Assembly: GCA_004525465.1 (NCBI GenBank)
Contig: SPCN01000008.1
Span: forward strand, 1-20,201
Reading direction: 5' to 3'
Source of the DNA: Chrysiogenales bacterium
GTDB taxonomy: Bacteria > Acidobacteriota > Aminicenantia > UBA2199
DNA: 20,201 bases
Of the stretch, positions 1 through 6,232 are shown one piece after another (positions within the stretch are counted from its first letter, which is position 1; each line of letters begins with the position of its first letter). A program made the position numbers and the translations under genes. The notes below the pieces were generated by a model. That model was not told where the DNA came from. It was given only the letters and a program-made list of their open reading frames with translations, and ran no database searches.

Positions 1-366
1 ACACGCCAATTTCTCCGCCTGGCAGCCATTCCCCTGGTCTGGGCAATAAAAGCGGAGATGCTGAAGGAAAATTATGAGCAGATCAATGAATTTTTGATCC
101 AATTCGTAAAGGAACCGCATATCAAGCAGATCCTTGTTGCCAAAATTGACGGGATGGTAGTCGTGGCCACCGATAAAAAACTGGAAGGGGCAGCCTTCTC
201 CTCACTTTATGCGGGCGAGTATCTGGAAAAAAATGAAACGGTGGTCGCGGATGATGAAAAGGGTAATATTTTAATTGTATCGCCAATTATGGCATTCAAT
301 AGAAAACTCGGCATTTTTTTCATGGTCTACGAGCCTGAGAAGATCGACATGGCTGCGGCGCAATAA
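1..366 (+). CDS. C-terminal part of a membrane-anchored, possibly sensor-type protein (5' end outside window)
   Basis: The reading frame is open from base 1 to the TAA at 364-366. The first in-frame ATG (58) has its only purine-rich stretch (GGAG) directly against it with no spacer, so a true start there is unlikely and the gene probably begins before the window. The visible 121 residues start with a hydrophobic stretch (LRLAAIPLVWAI) that could be a membrane helix, followed by a mixed alpha/beta region with IDGMVVVATD, then ILIVSPIM and KLGIFFMVYEP. That pattern resembles the extracytoplasmic Cache/PAS-like half of a membrane sensor, but I cannot name a family with confidence; a roadblock-like fold is an alternative. 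What lies N-terminal is unknown. The frame ends 85 bp before the flavin-reductase gene on the same strand. Confidence 0.6.
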   Translation, partial: TRQFLRLAAIPLVWAIKAEMLKENYEQINEFLIQFVKEPHIKQILVAKIDGMVVVATDKKLEGAAFSSLYAGEYLEKNETVVADDEKGNILIVSPIMAFNRKLGIFFMVYEPEKIDMAAAQ

Positions 367-451
367 AGAATCTCTGAAAGGACATAAGATGTCATTTTGA
401 AGGTCGCGCAAAAGTGATGCGGATGTGAGCGAATCCCCAAGCGGAGGTCCC

Positions 452-1054
452 ATGCCCCGGAATGGTAAAAAACTGCTGTGGAAACCCGGTACCATGCTCT
501 ATCCCGTTCCCGCCGTGCTGGTCAGCTGCGGGGAACATGGCGGCGTGCGGAATATCATCACCATCGCCTGGGCCGGCGTGGTCTGCACCGACCCGGCCAT
601 GTGCTCCATCTCCATCCGCCCGCAACGCTTCTCTTATGAGTTGATCCGCAAAAACGGCGAATTCGCCATCAACCTGACCACGGCGGCCATGGCCCGGGCC
701 GTCGACTGGTGCGGGGTGAAGAGCGGCCGCGATTTCGACAAGTTCCGCGAGATGAAGCTGACGCCGCTGGCGGCGAAATTCATCCGCCCGCCGCTCGTCG
801 CCGAGTCGCCCGTCAACCTGGAATGCCGGGTCAAAGAGGTCCGCGAGCTGGGTTCCCATCATATGTTCATTGCCGAGATACTGGCCGTCCATGCCGACCC
901 CGCCTATTTCGATGCCAAGACCGGGTTTTTCAACCTGGCCGCCGCCGAACCCCTTTGCTACTGCCACGGCCATTACTACCGCCTGGGCAAACACATCGGC
1001 AAGTTCGGGTTTTCGGTGGAGAAAAAAAAGAAGCAGCGGCCTCATAGGAAGTGA
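452..1054 (+). CDS. Flavin reductase-like FMN-binding protein (flavoredoxin-type)
   Basis: This 200-residue protein looks like the FMN-binding split-barrel family that includes flavin reductases and flavoredoxin, which bind FMN and pass electrons to partner proteins in the cytoplasm. The N-terminal part reads GTMLYPVPAVLVSCGE, then ITIAWAGVVCTDPAMCSISIRP with RFSYELI and GEFAINL, the usual run of strands and the FMN-phosphate region in this family. A FNLAAAEPL segment and a C-terminal YRLGKHIG also fit. I chose ATG 452 because GGAGG lies at 443-447; an in-frame GTG at 425 has no such site. The tail is lysine-rich (EKKKKQ). No redox partner is encoded nearby, so the substrate is unknown. Confidence 0.82.
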   Translation: MPRNGKKLLWKPGTMLYPVPAVLVSCGEHGGVRNIITIAWAGVVCTDPAMCSISIRPQRFSYELIRKNGEFAINLTTAAMARAVDWCGVKSGRDFDKFREMKLTPLAAKFIRPPLVAESPVNLECRVKEVRELGSHHMFIAEILAVHADPAYFDAKTGFFNLAAAEPLCYCHGHYYRLGKHIGKFGFSVEKKKKQRPHRK

Positions 1055-1169
1055 CAAGTGACCCGTGACGAGTAACCAGGGCAGAAATAGAACAGGGTAG
1101 GGCGAATCCGCAGGCATCAGGTCACAGGCCGGGACGGCCGGCGGGGAAGATTGATTTATTTTCGCGGGG

Positions 1170-2135
1170 TTAAAAATTGAAATTGATGATGGGCAGGACC
1201 GTTCTCCCTCTGGGATTGTCGCGGACGATGTTGACCAGGCCGATCTGCAGGCCTTTTAAGCGGTAGGCATAGTTGACGATGCCGACGGCCACCCCTTTCT
1301 GAGTCCCCTTGATGAAATTGAAGGCGCTGACGGCCAGGCCGTTGTACACTCCGTCCCCCTTTTCAGCCCTGACCTGAATGGACCCGAGCGCGATGGAAAG
1401 CCCGGAAATATTTTTGCCGCCTAGGGCCAGGCCGCAGACGGTCAGCCCCTTGATGGTGGGGGCACCGGCCGCCAGGCCGCAGATAGTCAGGCCGGCCAAT
1501 TGCTCCCCGGCCCCGGCGCCGATACCGGCAATGGTGATGCCCATGACCTTATCTCCGGCTCCCACGCCCAGGCCGCCGAGGTTGAACCCGATCAAATTAT
1601 TCCCGGCGCCAATACCCAGGCCGCCGATGTTGATCCCCATGGCGTCGTCCCCGGCCCCGGCGCCGACCAGGCCGATGTTGATGCCTTTCATGTTTTTGCC
1701 GGCACCCACGCCGATGCCGCCGAAATTCAAGCCGATCATATCGCTTCCGGCCCCGGCGCCGATCAGCCCGATATTGATGCCGCGCATGTTTTTTTTGGCG
1801 CCGCTACCCAGCAAGCCGACCTGTATCCCGTTCAGATCTCCGGCATAGGGGAGCAATCCCAGCGAGATCCCGTTCACCCTGCCGCCGGCATTCCTGTCAT
1901 TGGCTTTCCAGGCGGTGATGTTGATGCCGTTTATGGTCTCGATTCTGTTGTCCATGATATTGAAGCGCAGGCCGTTGAAACGCGGGGCATTCCCGAAACA
2001 GATCCCCCAGGTTTTTGCCGGCAGCGTCAGACTTTGGGCGCCGACGATAGGAATGACCCCCATATGGAAAATAAAAAAGCAAAGCATAAAAGGGAGTAAA
2101 TTCTTCCGCGCCATTTTTATTCTTTTTACTGGCAT
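1170..2135 (-). CDS. Exported Gly-rich repeat protein with 16-residue repeats (LA_2272-like surface repeat type)
   Basis: The 321-residue protein starts at ATG 2135, preceded by GGAGG a few bases upstream; the frame runs on to 2369 but the extra N-terminus has no ribosome site. A signal peptide covers residues 1-33 (MPVKRIKMARKNLLPFM..., cleavage probably after VGA). Residues 101-242 are tandem repeats of about 16 residues of the form xxGINIGLIGAGAGxx, most regular from 117 to 212. Looser copies continue to about 300 (KGVAVGIVNYA, KGLQIGLVNIV), and the chain ends in INFNF, an aromatic end like many outer-membrane barrels. The pattern is like surface repeat proteins first named in Leptospira (LA_2272 type). 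Function is unknown; a beta-solenoid or barrel at the cell surface is my inference. The 265 bp upstream (2136-2400) hold no gene that I can see. Confidence 0.75.
   Translation of the reverse strand: MPVKRIKMARKNLLPFMLCFFIFHMGVIPIVGAQSLTLPAKTWGICFGNAPRFNGLRFNIMDNRIETINGINITAWKANDRNAGGRVNGISLGLLPYAGDLNGIQVGLLGSGAKKNMRGINIGLIGAGAGSDMIGLNFGGIGVGAGKNMKGINIGLVGAGAGDDAMGINIGGLGIGAGNNLIGFNLGGLGVGAGDKVMGITIAGIGAGAGEQLAGLTICGLAAGAPTIKGLTVCGLALGGKNISGLSIALGSIQVRAEKGDGVYNGLAVSAFNFIKGTQKGVAVGIVNYAYRLKGLQIGLVNIVRDNPRGRTVLPIINFNF
1410..1835 (-). repeat. Coding tandem repeat, 48-bp (16-residue) unit
   Basis: Residues 101-242 of the protein encoded at 1170-2135 fall into nine consecutive units. Seven are exactly 16 residues long (starting 101, 117, 133, 149, 165, 181, 197) and two are 15 (starting 213 and 228). 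The core is G-[IL]-[NT]-[IFL]-G-G/L-[IL]-G-x-G-A-G. The repeats differ at DNA level, so this is an old protein-level repeat and not a recent slippage array. Confidence 0.85.
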
Positions 2136-2400
2136 CGTTTCCTCCATAAAAAAAGTTTTCTCGATAGGGAGATAAAATTCTTCTTTCAAGTAAATATAAC
2201 GAATGTCGAAAAGAAAAGTTTCGCGTTTTCTGTATTTGCTTTTCAGTGCTGATGGCTGCTCACCGGGAAGAATTGAAAAAACAGTAAAAACGAAGTGAAG
2301 GGACGGCCCGGCATGCGTTCCCAGATGAAAGCTTAAAATATCGAGGTGTGAACCTGGAGTTTGCGGCAAGCAGATCGGCGAAGCAAGGCCTTTCGGTTGT

Positions 2401-2787
2401 TTACTGTTTTTTTTGATACCAGTTGCCGTCGGTGTCCTGCAGCCAGTGGCCCACAGCAGCCAGGGCGGCGATCTGCACGGCCCGGCGCTTGCCGACCGCC
2501 TCGGCGCTGGCGTTCACCTTGACGGCGATCTCGGCATAGACGGTTTTTCGGTCCTGGTTTTCGGCGTTCACGATCTTGGTATTCTCCTTGTTTTGCCCGG
2601 CCTCGCTCAGGAAAACCAGAAAACCGAGGTTGTTTTCTCCGATCCATTCCTGGTCCTTCATTTTCTCGAGCAGCGGTTGCCTTTGCAAAAACCTCTCCTT
2701 CAGCTCGACGCTTTCGGCCTGGACGAAAACAGCCAGCAGGAACAATCCCCCCAGTAGGGCGGCGGTATTTCGCAGTTTTCCTTTCAT
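2401..2787 (-). CDS. ydbL: YdbL-like periplasmic protein (DUF1318)
   Basis: The 128-residue product has a signal peptide (residues 1-24, ending VFVQA) and the typical DUF1318 layout: RQPLLEKMKDQEWIGENNLGFL, then a VNAENQDRKTVYAEIAVKVNASAEAVGKRRA segment, and a C-terminus with HWLQDTDGNWYQKK. In E. coli YdbL is encoded with YdbH and YnbE and modulates that envelope complex. Here the start ATG overlaps the ynbE stop as ATGA (2784-2787), so the two are translationally coupled, in the same gene order as in E. coli (ydbH, ynbE, ydbL). I see no convincing terminator after the stop at 2401. Confidence 0.88.
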   Translation of the reverse strand: MKGKLRNTAALLGGLFLLAVFVQAESVELKERFLQRQPLLEKMKDQEWIGENNLGFLVFLSEAGQNKENTKIVNAENQDRKTVYAEIAVKVNASAEAVGKRRAVQIAALAAVGHWLQDTDGNWYQKKQ

Positions 2788-2999
2788 TGCAATTCCTCCT
2801 TTTTTGAGCTGTCGTCCTTTTCGGCAGGGACGGCGGCTTTGTCGATGTCGGCGAAGAAATTATCCAGCTCGCGGTCGATCTTGATTCTCACGTCCACGGT
2901 GATGTGGACCGGCTGGATGGTCATTTCGTGCTTCATTTTTATGCAGGCGGAAGTCAACAGCACCGCTGACGCCATCAGCAAAAAGATCCTTTTTCCCAT
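2784..2999 (-). CDS. ynbE: YnbE-like small outer-membrane lipoprotein
   Basis: The 71-residue protein has a short hydrophobic signal (IFLLMASAVLLTSA) ending at Cys19, a lipobox-like LTSAC with a threonine at -3 instead of the usual leucine. After the cysteine comes HEMTIQPVHITVDVRIKIDRELDNFF, which matches the beta-strand plus VKI/RIKIDxE pattern of YnbE. In E. coli, YnbE is the outer-membrane lipoprotein that stacks on the C-terminus of YdbH. The last 20 residues are charged (AEKDDSSKKEE), an extension beyond the E. coli protein. Ribosome site AAAGGAGG lies 6-7 bp ahead of the ATG; the gap to ydbH is 17 bp. Confidence 0.85.
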   Translation of the reverse strand: MGKRIFLLMASAVLLTSACIKMKHEMTIQPVHITVDVRIKIDRELDNFFADIDKAAVPAEKDDSSKKEELQ

Positions 3000-3016
3000 T
3001 TGTATCCTCCTTTCCT

Positions 3017-5665
3017 TTATTTAATTTTATTTTTGCCGGCACTCATCTGGCTGCCGGCTTTCAGCAGGTCCTTCAAGTCGATGTCGAGGAAACGGATATC
3101 CAGCAGCAGTCCCTTGAGCTGCACGTGGCGGCCGCCGGCGGGGTCCTTGACAAAGTCCTTCTGCCTGGCATCGTAACGCAGCGGCAATTTTTGGGCCGGG
3201 GCGCCGTCGATGGAAACGACCATATCCAGGAGGTCGTCGCGGCTGCTCAATTTGATCTTGATCCAATTGTAACGGAAATCGCGGATCGCTTCCTCCACCA
3301 GCACCTGGCCGCCGGAAATAAGCTCGGGCTGGCTGACTTTCAGGTTGCCGCTGCTGCCGGGCGTGGAATACAGGTAGCCGTCCACAAATACCGGGCTGCC
3401 ATTGACCATCCTTACCGGGACGATACCGTTCATTTCCGCGTCGCCGCTGACCACCACTTTCCCCAGCAGTGCGTTGAGCATCTGGGCGAAATTGACGCGG
3501 TCACAGTATAGGGTAATGAGGAAATCTGTTTTCCCGGGTTCGAGCCGAAAAGGAGCAATCATGACTTTGCCCCCGCACCAGTCAAAGCGGCCCGATTCGA
3601 TAAAAACAGTGCCGCCGCTTTCGCCGGCAAAAATCAACTCACCGTTGCTGAATGACTTGTCCTGCCATTTCAATTCCCGGAAGGCGATGCGTTGGGCCGG
3701 AGCGGTGACAAAATCGAAAAGGCTCGCCAGCGTGACCGAGCTATTGATCCCAAGCACGGCGATCCCTTCCTCTTTCTGCTCAAAATCGGCTTCGGCAATT
3801 TTCATGGTGGCGCTGCCGCCGGCTGAATCATCTCGCGCCCATATCCGGCCCTCGGCCTGGAAACGGCCGCCACCGCTTGTCCCCTGCAGCAGGGGATGCA
3901 AAGGCCGCAGGTCGGTCCCGGCCGGCAGCACGACCAGCGGCAGGGAGAAATCGGCCTGCAGGCCGCCGCCGCCCGGTTCGGGCGCGACAATGCCCTGGAA
4001 TGCCACCGCGATCCTTGTCAGGACGCTGTGCATCGAGCCGGAAAAACGGAGGAGCGCATCTTTTTGCACCGCGGTGCCGCTGATATCCTGCCAGCGCATG
4101 CCATTGCTTTGCAGCCGGGTGATGGAAAATCCGCCCTCCGGGGCCGGACCGCTGCTGGGCCATTGCCAGGGCAGGTTCAGGCGGATCCCCGCTGCATCCA
4201 GGCCGCCTGCCTCGCTGGCAGCGACATGGCCGCTGCTGAGTTCGACCCGGCCACGTCCGCTGAAATTTCCCCCGAAGACGTATTCCACTTCGGCATTGCC
4301 GCTGCATACCTCGGCCCCGGCGCGGTAACCTGCCAGTTGCAGCTCGGCTCCAGGCATGCGGCAGGCCGCGCTGGCACGCAGGCGCTGCGCGTCACCTCTC
4401 AGGGAGGCATTCAGGTCCAACCGTCCCCGTAGCGAATCCGTTCCAAGGCTGAGGAAAATGCCTTGTTTGCCCCTGGCCTGGAGGGCCCAGGAGATCATAC
4501 CCTCCTTCAGGCTGCCCTGGAAATCGCCGTCAACGGCATAGGGCCGGGTGATTTTCCCAGGCAGCCCCAGCGCCGCCAGCATCTTGTTCCCGGTCTGCAA
4601 ATGAAAATCGCCTTTGATCTGCGCCGTGGTCCAGGGCCCGGTGATTTTCCCGGCGATGCGTTCAATCCCCACCGGCAGCGGCCGGGCGATCCGCAGATCG
4701 CGGATGGAAAATTCCAGATCCGGCCAGCGACGGCCACGGATATCCAGGAAGAAGGGGGATTCGACCGCCAATTCTCCAAAATGAAATTGACGCCCCTGGA
4801 CGCTGGCAACGATATCCCGCGCCATGAAGCCGCTGTCGAGATGGAAAGCCAGGGAGAAGAGATCCAGCAGGGCCGAGGCTTGATCCGGGAGGGCCAAGCG
4901 CAAATCACCCAGGCCGGAAACGGAAATGGTCGCGGTTTGGAAATTTCCCTCCCGCAGGATGATTTCACCTTTGGCCGCGATCCGCCCCTGCCCCCAAGCA
5001 ATAGACCCAAAACCGGCCTGGTCGATCAGGGCCTGCAGGGGAAATCCGGGGATCTCCCATGTGATTTTACCGGCTGTGATATTTTTGTCGATCGTGCCCT
5101 GCAGGCGAACCGTCTCGGCCAGCGGGCGCAGCAGGGCGGAAAAAGAATAATCGCGACCTGAAGGGCGCAGGACAGCGTCAAAGGGGATTTCCAAAGTATG
5201 CCCCGGCCAGGCGATTTGCAAATTCCCGCCTTCCAGGCTGAGACGCTCGATCGTAGGCATTTCACCTTTTTGCGCTTGAGTTATTGGCGGCGTTTTCAGG
5301 CCATGGAACGCAAAACCCTGGCCGCGATCTTCGATCTTTATCGAGGCGCCGACCAGGCGGACATTGCTGATCTTTTTGTTCCAAAGCCCCGGCAACGAAT
5401 ACTCCATGGATAAATAGGGGATGCGCAGCGCTGGAGCGGCCGTATCTCCCAAGGTGACATCGGCGAGGTCAAGGCGCCCCCAGCCGACATGAAGGGCCCT
5501 GAACTGCAGGTTTTTCAAACCGAAATTTTCCGCCTGGGTGAGCAGGACATCCTTGGTGATGGACGGCAATGAAAAATAGAGGACGACCACAGCCATCCCG
5601 GTCACGGCCATGATGATCCGCCGTGCTGTCCTTTTGGATGGCATTTTAAATTTGAGGTGTTTCAC
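3017..5665 (-). CDS. ydbH: YdbH-like AsmA-family intermembrane lipid transport protein
   Basis: This about 880-residue protein has a basic N-terminus (PSKRTARR), one membrane helix (IIMAVTGMAVVVLYFSLPSI) and a very long beta-rich region, the build of AsmA/TamB-like bridges that carry phospholipid across the periplasm. The C-terminal part (GGKVMIAPFRLEPGKTDFLITL, then FLDIDLKDLLKAG at the end) is the region named YdbH-like or, misleadingly, dicarboxylate transport. Linkage to ynbE and ydbL makes the assignment firm. The 5' end is uncertain: the frame reaches a TTG at 5719, but a promoter-like pair at 5707-5735 would start transcription near 5700, so GTG 5665 (weak GGA upstream) or ATG 5644 is likelier. 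E. coli YdbH shares an essential role with TamB and YhdP. Confidence 0.85.
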   Translation of the reverse strand: MKHLKFKMPSKRTARRIIMAVTGMAVVVLYFSLPSITKDVLLTQAENFGLKNLQFRALHVGWGRLDLADVTLGDTAAPALRIPYLSMEYSLPGLWNKKISNVRLVGASIKIEDRGQGFAFHGLKTPPITQAQKGEMPTIERLSLEGGNLQIAWPGHTLEIPFDAVLRPSGRDYSFSALLRPLAETVRLQGTIDKNITAGKITWEIPGFPLQALIDQAGFGSIAWGQGRIAAKGEIILREGNFQTATISVSGLGDLRLALPDQASALLDLFSLAFHLDSGFMARDIVASVQGRQFHFGELAVESPFFLDIRGRRWPDLEFSIRDLRIARPLPVGIERIAGKITGPWTTAQIKGDFHLQTGNKMLAALGLPGKITRPYAVDGDFQGSLKEGMISWALQARGKQGIFLSLGTDSLRGRLDLNASLRGDAQRLRASAACRMPGAELQLAGYRAGAEVCSGNAEVEYVFGGNFSGRGRVELSSGHVAASEAGGLDAAGIRLNLPWQWPSSGPAPEGGFSITRLQSNGMRWQDISGTAVQKDALLRFSGSMHSVLTRIAVAFQGIVAPEPGGGGLQADFSLPLVVLPAGTDLRPLHPLLQGTSGGGRFQAEGRIWARDDSAGGSATMKIAEADFEQKEEGIAVLGINSSVTLASLFDFVTAPAQRIAFRELKWQDKSFSNGELIFAGESGGTVFIESGRFDWCGGKVMIAPFRLEPGKTDFLITLYCDRVNFAQMLNALLGKVVVSGDAEMNGIVPVRMVNGSPVFVDGYLYSTPGSSGNLKVSQPELISGGQVLVEEAIRDFRYNWIKIKLSSRDDLLDMVVSIDGAPAQKLPLRYDARQKDFVKDPAGGRHVQLKGLLLDIRFLDIDLKDLLKAGSQMSAGKNKIK

Positions 5666-5706
5666 GTTTCCATGACCCGTGGAGATCTTTTCAATTCCCT
5701 GTTTTT

Positions 5707-5735
5707 TATATATCAACAATCCATTTAATTATCAA
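5707..5735 (-). promoter_or_regulatory. Probable sigma70-type promoter of ydbH-ynbE-ydbL
   Basis: On the minus strand TTGATA (5735-5730) is followed after 17 bp by TATATA (5712-5707), or after 19 bp by TATAAA (5710-5705). Expected start of transcription is near 5700, which argues against translation from the TTG at 5719. Confidence 0.45.
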
Positions 5736-5834
5736 GGGAGCCATCCGCAAGCGGCCATTTATTTTTTTCCTGCCCCGGCCCCATTTCCCGGGGTAGGGGG
5801 GACAATGCCATGGGAAAAAAACAAAAATAAAAAT

Positions 5835-5892
5835 AATTCGAACAATTCGAATTGATTTGTCGTATAATAGATTACTTCGAAACAATCGAAGT
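5835..5892 (+). promoter_or_regulatory. PadR-gene promoter with two matching inverted-repeat operators
   Basis: A -10 box TATAAT stands at 5863-5868 with no good -35. It is flanked by two inverted repeats of the same design: AATTCGA-N5-TCGAATT (5835-5853) and ACTTCGA-N5-TCGAAGT (5874-5892), both with the core TTCGA-N5-TCGAA. Their centres are 39 bp apart; the first covers the -35 region, the second the expected start of transcription near 5875. The arrangement fits repression by a dimeric winged-helix protein, most simply the PadR protein encoded just downstream acting on its own gene. Confidence 0.65.
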
Positions 5893-5905
5893 GAAAAGAG
5901 GCAGC

Positions 5906-6232
5906 ATGAAGGAATTGACAAGAAAGGAAGAGCAGGTCCTGCTGGCCGTCCACCACCTGCAGGATGACGCGTACCTGATCACCATCCGCGAGCAGATTTT
6001 TCACTATACCGGCACCCGCTACTCGGTGGGTACGATCTACGCCCCCCTGAACCGCCTGAACATCAACGGTTACATCGAATCCTACTCCAATCGCAACTCC
6101 GATTTTTCCAGTAAGAAGCCGATCCGTTTCTACCGTCTCACCAAAAAGGGCCATGCCGCCCTGGTGGAATTGCAAAGGGCATATCGCCGGCTGTGGACCG
6201 ATTTTGTCACTCCCACCAAGGAGAAAATATAA
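5906..6232 (+). CDS. PadR-family transcriptional regulator
   Basis: The 108-residue protein carries the PadR winged helix: LTRKEEQVLLAVHHLQDDAYLITIREQI (helices 1-2), TRYSVGTIYAPLNRLNINGYIES (recognition helix and start of wing) and RFYRLTKKGHAAL (wing and last helix). It lacks a long C-terminal dimer domain, like the short PadR forms that sit before permease genes in Acidobacteriota. Start ATG 5906 has AGAGG 5-9 bp upstream; an in-frame start at 5852 would fall upstream of the -10 box. The stop overlaps the permease start as TAATG, so the two proteins are translationally coupled. It probably represses its own operon through the inverted repeats at 5835-5892; the signal is unknown. Confidence 0.88.
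   Translation: MKELTRKEEQVLLAVHHLQDDAYLITIREQIFHYTGTRYSVGTIYAPLNRLNINGYIESYSNRNSDFSSKKPIRFYRLTKKGHAALVELQRAYRRLWTDFVTPTKEKI

Noticed and set aside
1..60. Gene start at ATG 58
   Set aside because: GGAG touches the ATG directly and the frame is open upstream to base 1 with a hydrophobic segment, so the gene is most likely cut by the window edge.
392..1117. Long open frame opposite the flavin-reductase gene
   Set aside because: The sense frame carries recognisable flavin-reductase motifs and a ribosome site; the opposite frame has none and follows from GC-rich codon use.
3402..5161. Several long plus-strand open frames inside the ydbH region
   Set aside because: They mirror the YdbH codons, have odd Pro/Arg/Ser-rich composition and no domain signature.
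5666..5719. Extension of ydbH to the TTG at 5719
   Set aside because: No ribosome site, and the best promoter-like pair would start transcription downstream of that codon.
5773..5793. GC-rich hairpin CCCCGG-N9-CCGGGG between ydbH and the PadR gene
   Set aside because: No T-run follows on either strand and no gene ends here, so it is not a terminator; it could be incidental.
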